DNA from: Candidatus Solibacter usitatus
GTDB lineage: Bacteria > Acidobacteriota > Terriglobia > Bryobacterales > Bryobacteraceae
DNA: 48,732 nucleotides
Assembly (NCBI GenBank): GCA_016213245.1
Contig: JACRBC010000122.1
Coordinates: 1-48,732 of the forward strand
Direction of reading: 5' to 3'
Position numbers and translations under genes: made by a program. Each line of letters begins with the position of its first letter. The stretch's first letter is position 1. Shown piece by piece: positions 26,626-33,745 of the stretch. The notes under the pieces were generated by a model. It was not told the origin of the DNA. It ran no database searches and saw only the letters and a list, made by a program, of their open reading frames with translations.

Positions 26626-27263
26626 CCGCGGCGGGCGGCCAGATCCTTGAGCAGCTCTTCGAGATGCTCGACGCGCTGGGTCAACTGCTCGATGGCCAGC
26701 CCCTCGGGGTCAGGCAGGTTGGCGTGGGCCAGCGGCTCTTCGTTTTCGGCGCGGCTGCGGACGACACGCCCGGGGACGCCGACCACCGTCGAATGGTCCG
26801 GGACGGGCTTGAGGACCACCGAGCCGGCGCCGATGCGGACGTCGTCGCCGACGGTGATGTTGCCGAGCACCTTGGCGCCGCTGCCGATAATGACGCGGTT
26901 GCCGAGGGTGGGATGGCGTTTGCCGCGCTCCTTGCCGGTGCCGCCGAGGGTGACGCCCTGGTAGAGCAGGCAGTCGTCGCCGACGATGGCGGTCTCGCCG
27001 ATGACGACGCCCATGCCGTGATCGATGAAGAAGCGGCGGCCGATCTGCGCGCCGGGGTGGATCTCGATGCCGGTCATCCAGCGCGCGAACTGGCTGACCA
27101 CCCGCGCCGTGGTAATGAAGCCGGCGCCGTAGAGCTTGTGTGCCATGCGGTGGAACAGGACGGCGTGAAAGCCGGGGTAACAGAGAACGATCTCGAACGC
27201 GCTCTTGGCGGCCGGGTCCTCCCGGAAGATGGTGTCGAGTTGTTCTCTGATGGCGCCGAACAT
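26598..27263 (-). CDS. cysE: Serine O-acetyltransferase
   Basis: Makes O-acetylserine for cysteine synthesis. The 221-aa protein has the short alpha-helical N-terminus (the E. coli type is longer), then the left-handed beta-helix with TGIEIHPGAQIGRRFFIDHG, MGVVIGETAIVGDDCLLYQG, VTLGGTGKERGKRHP and VGDDVRIGAGSVV. The C-terminus carries an extra helix (LTQRVEHLEELLKDLAARR) that could be a short coiled coil. Minus-strand GATAAT lies 9 nt before the ATG. It converges on the deaminase gene with a 28-bp overlap. Confidence 0.94.
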   Translation of the reverse strand: MFGAIREQLDTIFREDPAAKSAFEIVLCYPGFHAVLFHRMAHKLYGAGFITTARVVSQFARWMTGIEIHPGAQIGRRFFIDHGMGVVIGETAIVGDDCLLYQGVTLGGTGKERGKRHPTLGNRVIIGSGAKVLGNITVGDDVRIGAGSVVLKPVPDHSTVVGVPGRVVRSRAENEEPLAHANLPDPEGLAIEQLTQRVEHLEELLKDLAARRGQAGTGPNA

Positions 27264-27272
27264 CGTATTTTC

Positions 27273-27278
27273 ATTATC
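27273..27278 (-). promoter_or_regulatory. -10-like box of cysE
   Basis: GATAAT on the minus strand ends 9 nt before the cysE ATG, in a short AT-rich patch. No clear -35 was found. Confidence 0.35.
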
Positions 27279-27281
27279 GGC

Positions 27282-27866
27282 TTATGGGCCGCCCGGGCGG
27301 GTCCACCATTTCCCAGTCTCAGGGGGGACATGGCCGTCCATGGCGTCGAGCAGCGCGGCGGGGCCGGTGGCCACGTGGATCATGTCCACGTGGGCAGGAT
27401 GGATGAAGGCATCCTCCACCGCTCTCCGGCAGAAGGCCAGCAGGCCGTCGAAGTAGCCGGCGGTGTTGAGCAACCCGACGGGCTTGGAGTGAAACTTCAA
27501 CTGCGCCCAGGTCAACGTCTCGAACAGTTCATCCAGCGTGCCGAAGCCTCCGGGCAGGGCGATGAAGGCGTCGGCCAGCTCGCTCATGAGCGCCTTGCGG
27601 TCGTGCATGCTCTCGACCACATGCTGCTGGGTGAGTCCGGTGTGGGCGACCTCCTTTTCCACCAGCGCGCGGGGGATGACGCCGACCACCCGGCCGCCGA
27701 GCCGCAAGGCCTCATCGGCCATGGCGCCCATGAGGCCGACGCGGGCTCCGCCGTAGACCAACGTCAAGCCGCGTTCGGCGATGACGCGGGCGGCGTCGCG
27801 GGCGGCGGCGAAGTACTGCTCAGCCGCGCGGGAGCTTGATCCGCAATAGACACACACTGTCCTCAT
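27282..27866 (-). CDS. LOG family protein (cytokinin riboside 5'-monophosphate phosphoribohydrolase type)
   Basis: A 194-aa Rossmann-like protein (TIGR00730 type). Motifs are MRTVCVYCGSSSRA at the N-terminus, LVYGGARVGLMGAMADEAL, VESMHDRKALM and the signature PGGFGTLDELFETLTW. Family members release the base from nucleoside 5'-monophosphates; bacterial roles are often unclear. The start at 27866 gives the canonical N-terminus and has GAGGGAG just upstream. It follows the phytase-like/DinB fusion gene by 8 bp on the same strand and is probably cotranscribed with it. Confidence 0.9.
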   Translation of the reverse strand: MRTVCVYCGSSSRAAEQYFAAARDAARVIAERGLTLVYGGARVGLMGAMADEALRLGGRVVGVIPRALVEKEVAHTGLTQQHVVESMHDRKALMSELADAFIALPGGFGTLDELFETLTWAQLKFHSKPVGLLNTAGYFDGLLAFCRRAVEDAFIHPAHVDMIHVATGPAALLDAMDGHVPPETGKWWTRPGGP

Positions 27867-27874
27867 GGGCTCCC

Positions 27875-29478
27875 TCAGAACCGGTAGGCCGGCGGTTTGA
27901 CGCCCTTGGCGCGCAGGTAGACTTCGGCCTGTCCGCGGTGGTGGGCCGTGTGGACGAACATGGCGGTGAGCAGCAAGCTGCCGGTGACCTCGGGACGTTC
28001 GAACCAATCCACTTTGTAGGTTTTTTCCAGGCGCTCCGGCGTGAGTTGTGCCGAGAGGCCCATGCAGAAGTCGAAAGACTCGGCGAGCAGGGCGAGGACG
28101 CCGGCCTTGGGCTTGGCCTTGTCGATGGGCTTGCGTTCGTCGAAGGGGCCGGCGGCGCCGGCCACCTGGGCGAAGCGGATGGCCTGGGCGCGGGCGATGT
28201 GGAGCATGAGGCCGGCGAAGGGCATCTCCTCCGGCGCGGGCGCGTAGAGGTAATGCTCCTCGGGCATGGCCGCGGCGACGGCGAGGGTGAACTCTTTGGA
28301 GACCTGCCAGAGGGCGGGCCAGTCCTCCGAGCGCGGCTCGGGGGCGGGGAGCGCGGCGGCCGAACCTGGCTCGGCCTCCAGCTTGAACAGCAGGAAGACG
28401 GTGCGCTGGGTTTCGGCGTAGTTGTCGTCGCTGACGAGGATGACGGTGCGGCTGCCGTCCTTCAGGCGCGGGCCGAAGCAGATGCCCTCCATGTTGTCGA
28501 GGCGGCGCCAGGCGGGTTCGAGGCGGCCGATGATGGTGTCGAGGTCGAGGACGAGGCGTTTGGCCACGGGCTTGGAGTCCGCGGCGCCGGCCAGGCCGGC
28601 CTGGAAGAGCTGGATGCGGAGGACGCTCTGCTTTGTGGCCGTGTCGAGGGCGAAGCTGCGTTCCATGGTGAGAAGCGAGCCGCCGTCGAGGGCGAGGAAG
28701 TCAGAGAGTCCGGTGAGGCCGGTGGATTCGCCAAAGCCGGCGGGGCGGGGCATGACGTTGATCGGGTAGAGAAACTCGCGGGCGGGTTGGAAGGCGCCGT
28801 CGTGGAGCGTGTACTCGATGATGCGGGCGGTGCAGGCTGGGGTAAAGGAGCAGCCGGGGCCGTCCTGTTCAAGGGCGCCTTCGGCGCCGGCGTAGAGGCG
28901 CGTGCCATCGGGCGACAGGGAGAGCGCCTCGAAGCCGTTGTTGGCGCGCACGCCGCTGCGTACCCCGCCCACATCGCGCACCAGGAACTTATCGGGCAGG
29001 GGGAGTTGGCCCTTCATCCTGCCCTGCATGTCGAACTCGACGATGGCGGGCTGGACGGGCGGCTGGCGGCGCGGGTGAGGACGAGGCCTTCGGGGTCGAG
29101 GGTCCAGGTGGGGATGTCGCTGCCGTCGGCCTGGGCGAGCGGGGTGATGTGGAGCGGGGTGAGGGCCAGGCGTTCGCCTTCGAGCGAGACCTTGAAGGAG
29201 AACATGACGGGCTTGGTGGAATCAGAGAGCGCGTGGAGGGTGGCGTTTTTCCCGTCGCAGGCGAGGGCGGAGATGCCGCCGAAGGCGCCGCTGGCCTTGC
29301 GGACGAATACGTCGCCTTCAATGCGGCGCACCTCAGCAGCGGCTCCCTTGCCGACCTGGTCGAAGGGGGCGCCGGCGCGAATGTTGAGGTCGCTGAGGAA
29401 GGTGAGCTTCCAGCGTGCCGGGCCGTCCTGAGCGAAGGCCGAGGCGGCAAGGGCCAGGGCCACTAAAGCAGTTCGCAT
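27875..29478 (-). pseudogene. Phytase-like/esterase-like domain fused to DinB domain, frameshifted
   Basis: The gene starts at 29478 with a signal peptide (MRTALVALALAASAFAQ) and an esterase-like-activity-of-phytase (PF13449) beginning: LTFLSDLNI, FGGISALACDG and WTLDPEGLVL. Between about 29075 and 29050 the reading switches to the -1 frame, where IVEFDMQGRMKGQLPLP continues the same domain down to RRLDNMEGICFGPRL and ILVSDDNY. In the first frame a stop follows at 29014. After a proline-rich linker the protein ends in a DinB domain with HTAHHRGQAEVYLR. The break is a true frameshift or a sequencing error. The fusion itself is unusual. Confidence 0.78.
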
Positions 29479-29484
29479 TCTGTC

Positions 29485-29490
29485 ACCATA
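29485..29490 (-). promoter_or_regulatory. -10-like box of the phytase-like/DinB gene
   Basis: TATGGT on the minus strand ends 6 nt before the ATG at 29478, in the 75-bp divergent gap to the lactate permease gene. Confidence 0.35.
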
Positions 29491-29553
29491 GCGCAGGCGC
29501 GGCATGCCCCATGGGGTGCTGTGATAAGATTCGCTTCGCCCCCGGCACCCTCC

Positions 29554-31200
29554 ATGCAAACCTGGACCCAGACCTACGACCCGCTCTCGAACGCCGCCTT
29601 GTCGACGCTGGTATCGGCCGTACCGATCACGCTGCTGTTCTACCTGCTGGCGATCCGCAAGACGGCGGCGCACATGGCGGCGGTGTACGCTCTCGCGGCC
29701 TCGGTGCTGGTGGCGCTGTTCGTCTTCAAGATGCCGCCGCAGATGGTGGCGGGCGCGACGGCGCACGGCGCGGTGTACGCGATTGTGTGGATCGCCTGGG
29801 TGCTGATCGGCGCGGTCTTCGTCTACGACCTGACGGTGGAGAGCGGGCATTTCGAGACGATCAAGGGCTCGATCGGCGCACTGACTGATGACCGGCGGCT
29901 GCAACTGCTGCTGATCGCCTTTGCCTTCGGGGCGGTGCTGGAGGGGGCGGGCGGAGGCGGAGCTCCGGTGGCGGTGACGGCCTCGATGATGATCGGGTTG
30001 GGCTTCCGGCCCTTTGAAACCGCGGTGGTGTGCCTGATGGCGAACACGGCTCCGGTGGCCTGGGGCGGCATGGGCAACCCGGTGCGCGCGCTGACGGCGG
30101 TGACCGGACTGCCGGAAGCGGACCTGTCGGCGACGATGGGGCGCATCCTGCCGCCGATCGCCGTCATTCTCCCCTTCTGGCTGGTGCGCACGCAGGTGGG
30201 CTGGCGGGAGACTTTCCAGGTGTGGCCCGGCTGCCTGGCTGCCGGGCTGGCGTTCGGAGGCATTCAATTCTTCTGGTCCAACTACGTGGACGCGTCGCTG
30301 GTGGATATTGCCAGCGGCATGGGGGCGCTGGTGGTGTGCGCGGTTTTCTTCAAGTTCTGGAGGCCGAGCCCGGTGTTCCGCTTCCCGGAAGAGCGCGGCA
30401 TGGCGCAGGAGGCGCGCAAGCTTTACTCGCCGGGACAGGTGTTCCATGCCTGGTCGCCGTTCCTGCTGATCGCCGTGTTTGTGGTGCTGTGGGGCCTGCC
30501 TTTCGTGAAGAAAACGATCGCGACGACGAGCGTCAAAGTTCCGGTGCCGGGGCTGCACCTGATGGTGGTGCGGACGGCGCCGGTGGTCCCGGCGGACGTG
30601 CATGAGCCGGCGGTGTTCGGATTCGACTGGCTGGCCTCGGTAGGCACGGCGACGTTCCTGGCGGGGCTCTTCGCGGGGCCGATCCTGGGGCTGTCGCTGG
30701 GGCGGACGCTGCGGGTGTTCCGCCACACATGTTTCCGCATGAGGTACAGCTTCCTGGCGATCCTGTGCATGATCTGCCTGGCCTACGTGACGCGCTACTG
30801 CGGGATGGACGCGGTGATGGGGCTGGCGATGACGCACACGGGCGTCTTCTATCCGATATTCGGCACGTTCATCGGGTGGCTGGGCGTGGCGTTGAGCGGG
30901 ACCGACGCGGGATCGAACGCCCTGTTCGGCAACCTGCAAGTAGTGACGGCGAACAAGCTGGGGCTGAGCCCGGTGCTGATGGCGGCGGCCAATTCGACGG
31001 GCGGGGTGATGGGCAAGATGGTGGGGGCGCAGTCGCTGATTGTGGCCTGCGTGGCGGCGGGGATCGAGGGCAAGGAAGGCGACCTGTTCCGCGCCGTGTT
31101 CAAGCACGGCCTGGTGCTGGCGCTGCTGATCGGGCTGATCGTGACGCTGTACGCGTATGTGCTGCCGCAGGCGGTGGCGACCAATCATCACTTCTGGTAA
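29554..31200 (+). CDS. L-lactate permease (LctP family)
   Basis: A 548-aa inner-membrane protein with about 13 hydrophobic segments. LctP signatures are FGAVLEGAGGGGAPVAVTAS, VVCLMANTAPVAWGGMGNP, FIGWLGVALSGTDAGSNALF and AAANSTGGVMGKMVGAQSL. The family takes up lactate and glycolate with protons or sodium. The ATG at 29554 is chosen over a GTG at 29521 because the 11 extra residues are not conserved in style. A possible -10, TAAGAT, lies 24 nt before the ATG, leaving a short leader. The enolase-superfamily gene follows after 21 bp, so the two probably form an uptake-and-use pair for a hydroxy acid. Confidence 0.93.
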   Translation: MQTWTQTYDPLSNAALSTLVSAVPITLLFYLLAIRKTAAHMAAVYALAASVLVALFVFKMPPQMVAGATAHGAVYAIVWIAWVLIGAVFVYDLTVESGHFETIKGSIGALTDDRRLQLLLIAFAFGAVLEGAGGGGAPVAVTASMMIGLGFRPFETAVVCLMANTAPVAWGGMGNPVRALTAVTGLPEADLSATMGRILPPIAVILPFWLVRTQVGWRETFQVWPGCLAAGLAFGGIQFFWSNYVDASLVDIASGMGALVVCAVFFKFWRPSPVFRFPEERGMAQEARKLYSPGQVFHAWSPFLLIAVFVVLWGLPFVKKTIATTSVKVPVPGLHLMVVRTAPVVPADVHEPAVFGFDWLASVGTATFLAGLFAGPILGLSLGRTLRVFRHTCFRMRYSFLAILCMICLAYVTRYCGMDAVMGLAMTHTGVFYPIFGTFIGWLGVALSGTDAGSNALFGNLQVVTANKLGLSPVLMAAANSTGGVMGKMVGAQSLIVACVAAGIEGKEGDLFRAVFKHGLVLALLIGLIVTLYAYVLPQAVATNHHFW

Positions 31201-31221
31201 TCGAGGGAGGCTTCGACTGAC

Positions 31222-32568
31222 ATGAGCATCAGCAACCGACGTGGCTTTCTGACGCGCGCCGCGGGAGCGGCGGCGCTCGGCTCGTTCTGGACCGAGGAGA
31301 CGATTCAGGCTTATCAGAACAACGTCCGCACGGCGGGGAGTCCTTCGGACCTGCGCATCACGGACCTGCGATTCGCGCACATCACGGGCGCGCCGATGCG
31401 CGCGCCGATCATCCGGATCGACACCAATCAGGGCATCTCGGGCTACGGAGAGGTGCGCGATGGGGCGAGCGTGACCTATGCGCTGATGCTGAAGAGCCGG
31501 CTGCTGGGAAAGAACCCGTGCGAGGTGGACAAGATCTTCCGCTCGATCAAGCAGTTCGGCTTTCACGCGCGGCAGGCGGGCGGGGTGTGCGGCGTGGAGA
31601 TGGCGCTGTGGGACCTGGCGGGGAAGGCTTACAACGTGCCGGCCTACCAGTTGCTGGGGGGCAAGTTCAGGGACCGGATCCGGCTGTACTGCGACACGAC
31701 GGAGTCGCATGACGCGAAGGTCTACGGGGAGCGGATGAAGAAGCGGCGGGAAGAGGGATTCACCTGGCTGAAGATGGACCTGGGCATCGATTTGGTCGAG
31801 AAGATCCCGGGCTGCATCACTTCGCCGCTGGGCATGGACCAGCGGGCGGCGGGGCTGACGCCGCACATGTTCACGGGCATGGAGATTACGGACAAGGGCA
31901 TTGGGCTGATGTGCGACTACGTGGCGCAGATCAGGGAGGTGGTGGGCTGGGACATCCCGCTGGCGGCGGACCATTTCGGGCATATCGGAGTGAACTCGTG
32001 CATCCGGCTGGGACGCGGGCTGGCGAAGTACAACCTGGCGTGGCTCGAAGACATGATCCCGTGGCAGCAGACCGAGCTTTGGAAGCAGATCACCAACGCG
32101 GTGGACATTCCGACGCTGACGGGCGAGGACATTTATCTGAAGGAGCCGTTCATCGAGCTGGCGCGGAACCACGCGGTGGACATTCTGCACCCGGACCTGG
32201 CGACGTCGGGCGGGCTGCTGGAGACCAAGAAGATCGGCGACGCGTGCATGGAGTACGGGCACGCGATGGCGATGCACTTTGCGGGGACGCCGATCTCGTT
32301 CATGGCGAACGTGCACTGCGCGGCGGCGACGGAGAACTTCCTGGTGCTGGAGCATCACTCGGTGGACGTGCCGTGGTGGTCGAACCTGGTGGCGGGCAAC
32401 GTGAAGCCGCTGTATGAGAGGGGCTTCGCGGTGGTGCCGGACAAGCCGGGACTGGGAGTGGAGCCGAACCCGGACGAGATCAAGAAGCACCTGGCGCCGG
32501 GGACGGGCTATTTCGAGCCGACGGAGAACTGGAACAACGAGCGGTCGTGGGACCGGCTGTACAGTTGA
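31222..32568 (+). CDS. Tat-exported mandelate racemase/muconate lactonizing enzyme family protein
   Basis: A 448-aa enolase-superfamily enzyme, probably a sugar-acid or hydroxy-acid dehydratase or racemase. The N-terminus MSISNRRGFLTRAAGAA is a twin-arginine signal. The capping domain gives GGVCGVEMALWDLAGKAYN. Metal ligands are likely in LAADHFGH (Asp), LAWLEDMIPW (Glu) and TLTGEDIY (Glu). In GFTWLKMDLG the usual KxK pair is KxD, so the base on that face differs from mandelate racemase. A ~40-residue insertion follows. It lies 21 bp after the lactate permease gene. Confidence 0.88.
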   Translation: MSISNRRGFLTRAAGAAALGSFWTEETIQAYQNNVRTAGSPSDLRITDLRFAHITGAPMRAPIIRIDTNQGISGYGEVRDGASVTYALMLKSRLLGKNPCEVDKIFRSIKQFGFHARQAGGVCGVEMALWDLAGKAYNVPAYQLLGGKFRDRIRLYCDTTESHDAKVYGERMKKRREEGFTWLKMDLGIDLVEKIPGCITSPLGMDQRAAGLTPHMFTGMEITDKGIGLMCDYVAQIREVVGWDIPLAADHFGHIGVNSCIRLGRGLAKYNLAWLEDMIPWQQTELWKQITNAVDIPTLTGEDIYLKEPFIELARNHAVDILHPDLATSGGLLETKKIGDACMEYGHAMAMHFAGTPISFMANVHCAAATENFLVLEHHSVDVPWWSNLVAGNVKPLYERGFAVVPDKPGLGVEPNPDEIKKHLAPGTGYFEPTENWNNERSWDRLYS

Positions 32569-33047
32569 GGGCGGGGAGCTCCGGGCCCCCGGCGGCTGTG
32601 GAAAAAACGCCGCCAAGCGGGGAACAAAATGGCGCACCCATTTCGCATCTCCTTTGTTTTCAGCGTTCCTTGATTTCGTCCCGAATTCGTTTTCAAACGG
32701 ATTATTGCGCGCAACCTCTTTAAAAACAGTGGCTTGGCGGAATGGTGAGGGCCATTTCAGAAGGGGGGTGGCCTGTTGAAGGCGGAGGGGGCACAGGGGG
32801 GTGGAATTGAGTTGGGACGCGGGTGTGGCGAGGGAGCGGGTAACGGTATGGACTGGCGAGTGGGCAAACATCTGAATCTCCGGTGAGAACCTACAACACG
32901 ATGTTCAAGTTCCTGACGCATGCGGTTTTGGTCGGTGGCGGAAGTGTTGTGGAATGAGTGGGATGCCGTGTCTTGGAAAATTTGCATCGGCGGTGACTCC
33001 CGTTGCCCAGTTGTGCAGTTGGATCGATCCGGAAGTATTTCCAGCTT
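32569..33047. other. Gene-free region, lower in GC
   Basis: About 480 bp without a convincing gene on either strand. It contains three short dyads: GGCGGC/GCCGCC (32591-32596 with 32609-32614), AAATGG/CCATTT just after it, and GGCCA/TGGCC (32750-32754 with 32769-32773). It is visibly richer in A and T than its neighbours. No transposase fragment or RNA gene was recognised. Confidence 0.5.
32591..32614 (+). terminator. Weak hairpin after the enolase-superfamily gene
   Basis: GGCGGC and GCCGCC form a 6-bp stem with a 12-nt A-rich loop, 22 nt after the stop codon. There is no following T run, so termination here is only possible. Confidence 0.3.
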
Positions 33048-33063
33048 TCTACCTTGAGGTAGA
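33048..33063. promoter_or_regulatory. Palindromic operator of the vapBC locus
   Basis: TCTACCT and AGGTAGA are perfect 7-bp arms separated by two bases. The right arm overlaps TAGAAT (33060-33065), a -10-like box that ends 6 nt before the vapB ATG. VapBC complexes normally bind such palindromes to repress their own promoter. Here the VapB DNA-binding part appears to be lost. Confidence 0.6.
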
Positions 33064-33071
33064 ATGGTGAA

Positions 33072-33236
33072 ATGAGCCTCAACCTAAAGAATCCGTAACG
33101 CCAGAAGAAGGGGCAGCAAACGACCGCCGAACGGATTCTGGGATTCGCGGACCGATTTGCCCGCGGCATGCCGCCTGAATGCGGGTCCGCCGATCATGCC
33201 GCCCTGCTTTATGGTGACGACGGCTTACCGCGATGA
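33072..33236 (+). pseudogene. vapB: VapB antitoxin remnant with internal deletion and stop
   Basis: The start MSLNLKNP is a typical VapB (Rv0623/PSK-type) beginning, but codon 9 is TAA. In the same frame the sequence resumes with TTAERILGFADRFA, SADHAALLYGDDGLPR and a stop, which is the conserved antitoxin C-terminus. The ~40 residues that usually link them, including most of the DNA-binding helix region, are missing. The final ATGA overlaps the vapC start, the normal coupling. The toxin-binding tail could be made only by internal re-initiation or read-through. Confidence 0.75.
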
Positions 33237-33628
33237 TTCCGGACACCTCCGCGTTGCTCGCGATTCTGTTGCGGGAAGCCGAGGCGGCCCGATTCGCCAA
33301 GGCGATCGAAGACGCCGACTCGGTTTGCATGTCCGTGGCCGGTTACCTGGAGGCGGCGATCTTCGTGGACCGTCACGGGGATGAAGTCCGGCGCGCGATG
33401 CTGGACACTTTTCTGGAGGAGTTTTCGATCCGGCTGGAGCCGGTCACGGTGGAGCAGATCCGGCTGGCCCGTCAAGCCTTCCGCTCATTCGGCATAGGGA
33501 TTCATCCGGCCGGGCTGAACTTCGGGGACTGTTTCACGTACGCATTGGCCAGGGCGCTGCGCGAACCTGTCTTGTTCAAGGGGGAGGACTTCAGCCAGAC
33601 GGACGTGCGGCCAGCCATCGAAGGGTGA
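33233..33628 (+). CDS. vapC: VapC toxin, PIN-domain ribonuclease
   Basis: A 131-aa PIN-domain protein; VapC toxins cleave tRNA or rRNA and need Mg2+. The acidic site is complete: D4 in MIPDTSAL, E40 in GYLEAAI, D99 in NFGDCFTYALA, and D119/D124 in LFKGEDFSQTD. Length is normal. It starts on the ATGA shared with the damaged antitoxin frame. With the antitoxin broken and the toxin intact, the toxin may be unexpressed, neutralised by another VapB, or kept in check by a short antitoxin tail. It converges on the efflux pump gene 117 bp away. Confidence 0.9.
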   Translation: MIPDTSALLAILLREAEAARFAKAIEDADSVCMSVAGYLEAAIFVDRHGDEVRRAMLDTFLEEFSIRLEPVTVEQIRLARQAFRSFGIGIHPAGLNFGDCFTYALARALREPVLFKGEDFSQTDVRPAIEG

Positions 33629-33658
33629 ACAGCAGCGGCGGACGGGGAGTGCGGCGCC

Positions 33659-33678
33659 GGTTGCGGAGGTAGGCAACC
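33659..33678. terminator. Hairpin between convergent vapC and the efflux operon
   Basis: GGTTGC and GCAACC form a perfect 6-bp stem with an 8-nt loop in the convergent gap. It could end transcription in either direction, although no T run is present. Confidence 0.35.
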
Positions 33679-33745
33679 ATGGGCATTGCAGCGACCTGGC
33701 GGTTTGGTTCGATGTGATTTCCGCGGGGCCGCGTGGCGGAAGCAG

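Noticed and set aside
29014..32871. A 1285-codon minus-strand open frame opposite the lactate permease and enolase-superfamily genes
   Set aside because: It is antisense to two well-supported genes and its translation is His/Arg/Pro-rich without any domain. Only its last 155 codons, from 29478, are real (start of the phytase-like gene). Long open antisense frames are expected in GC-rich codon patterns.
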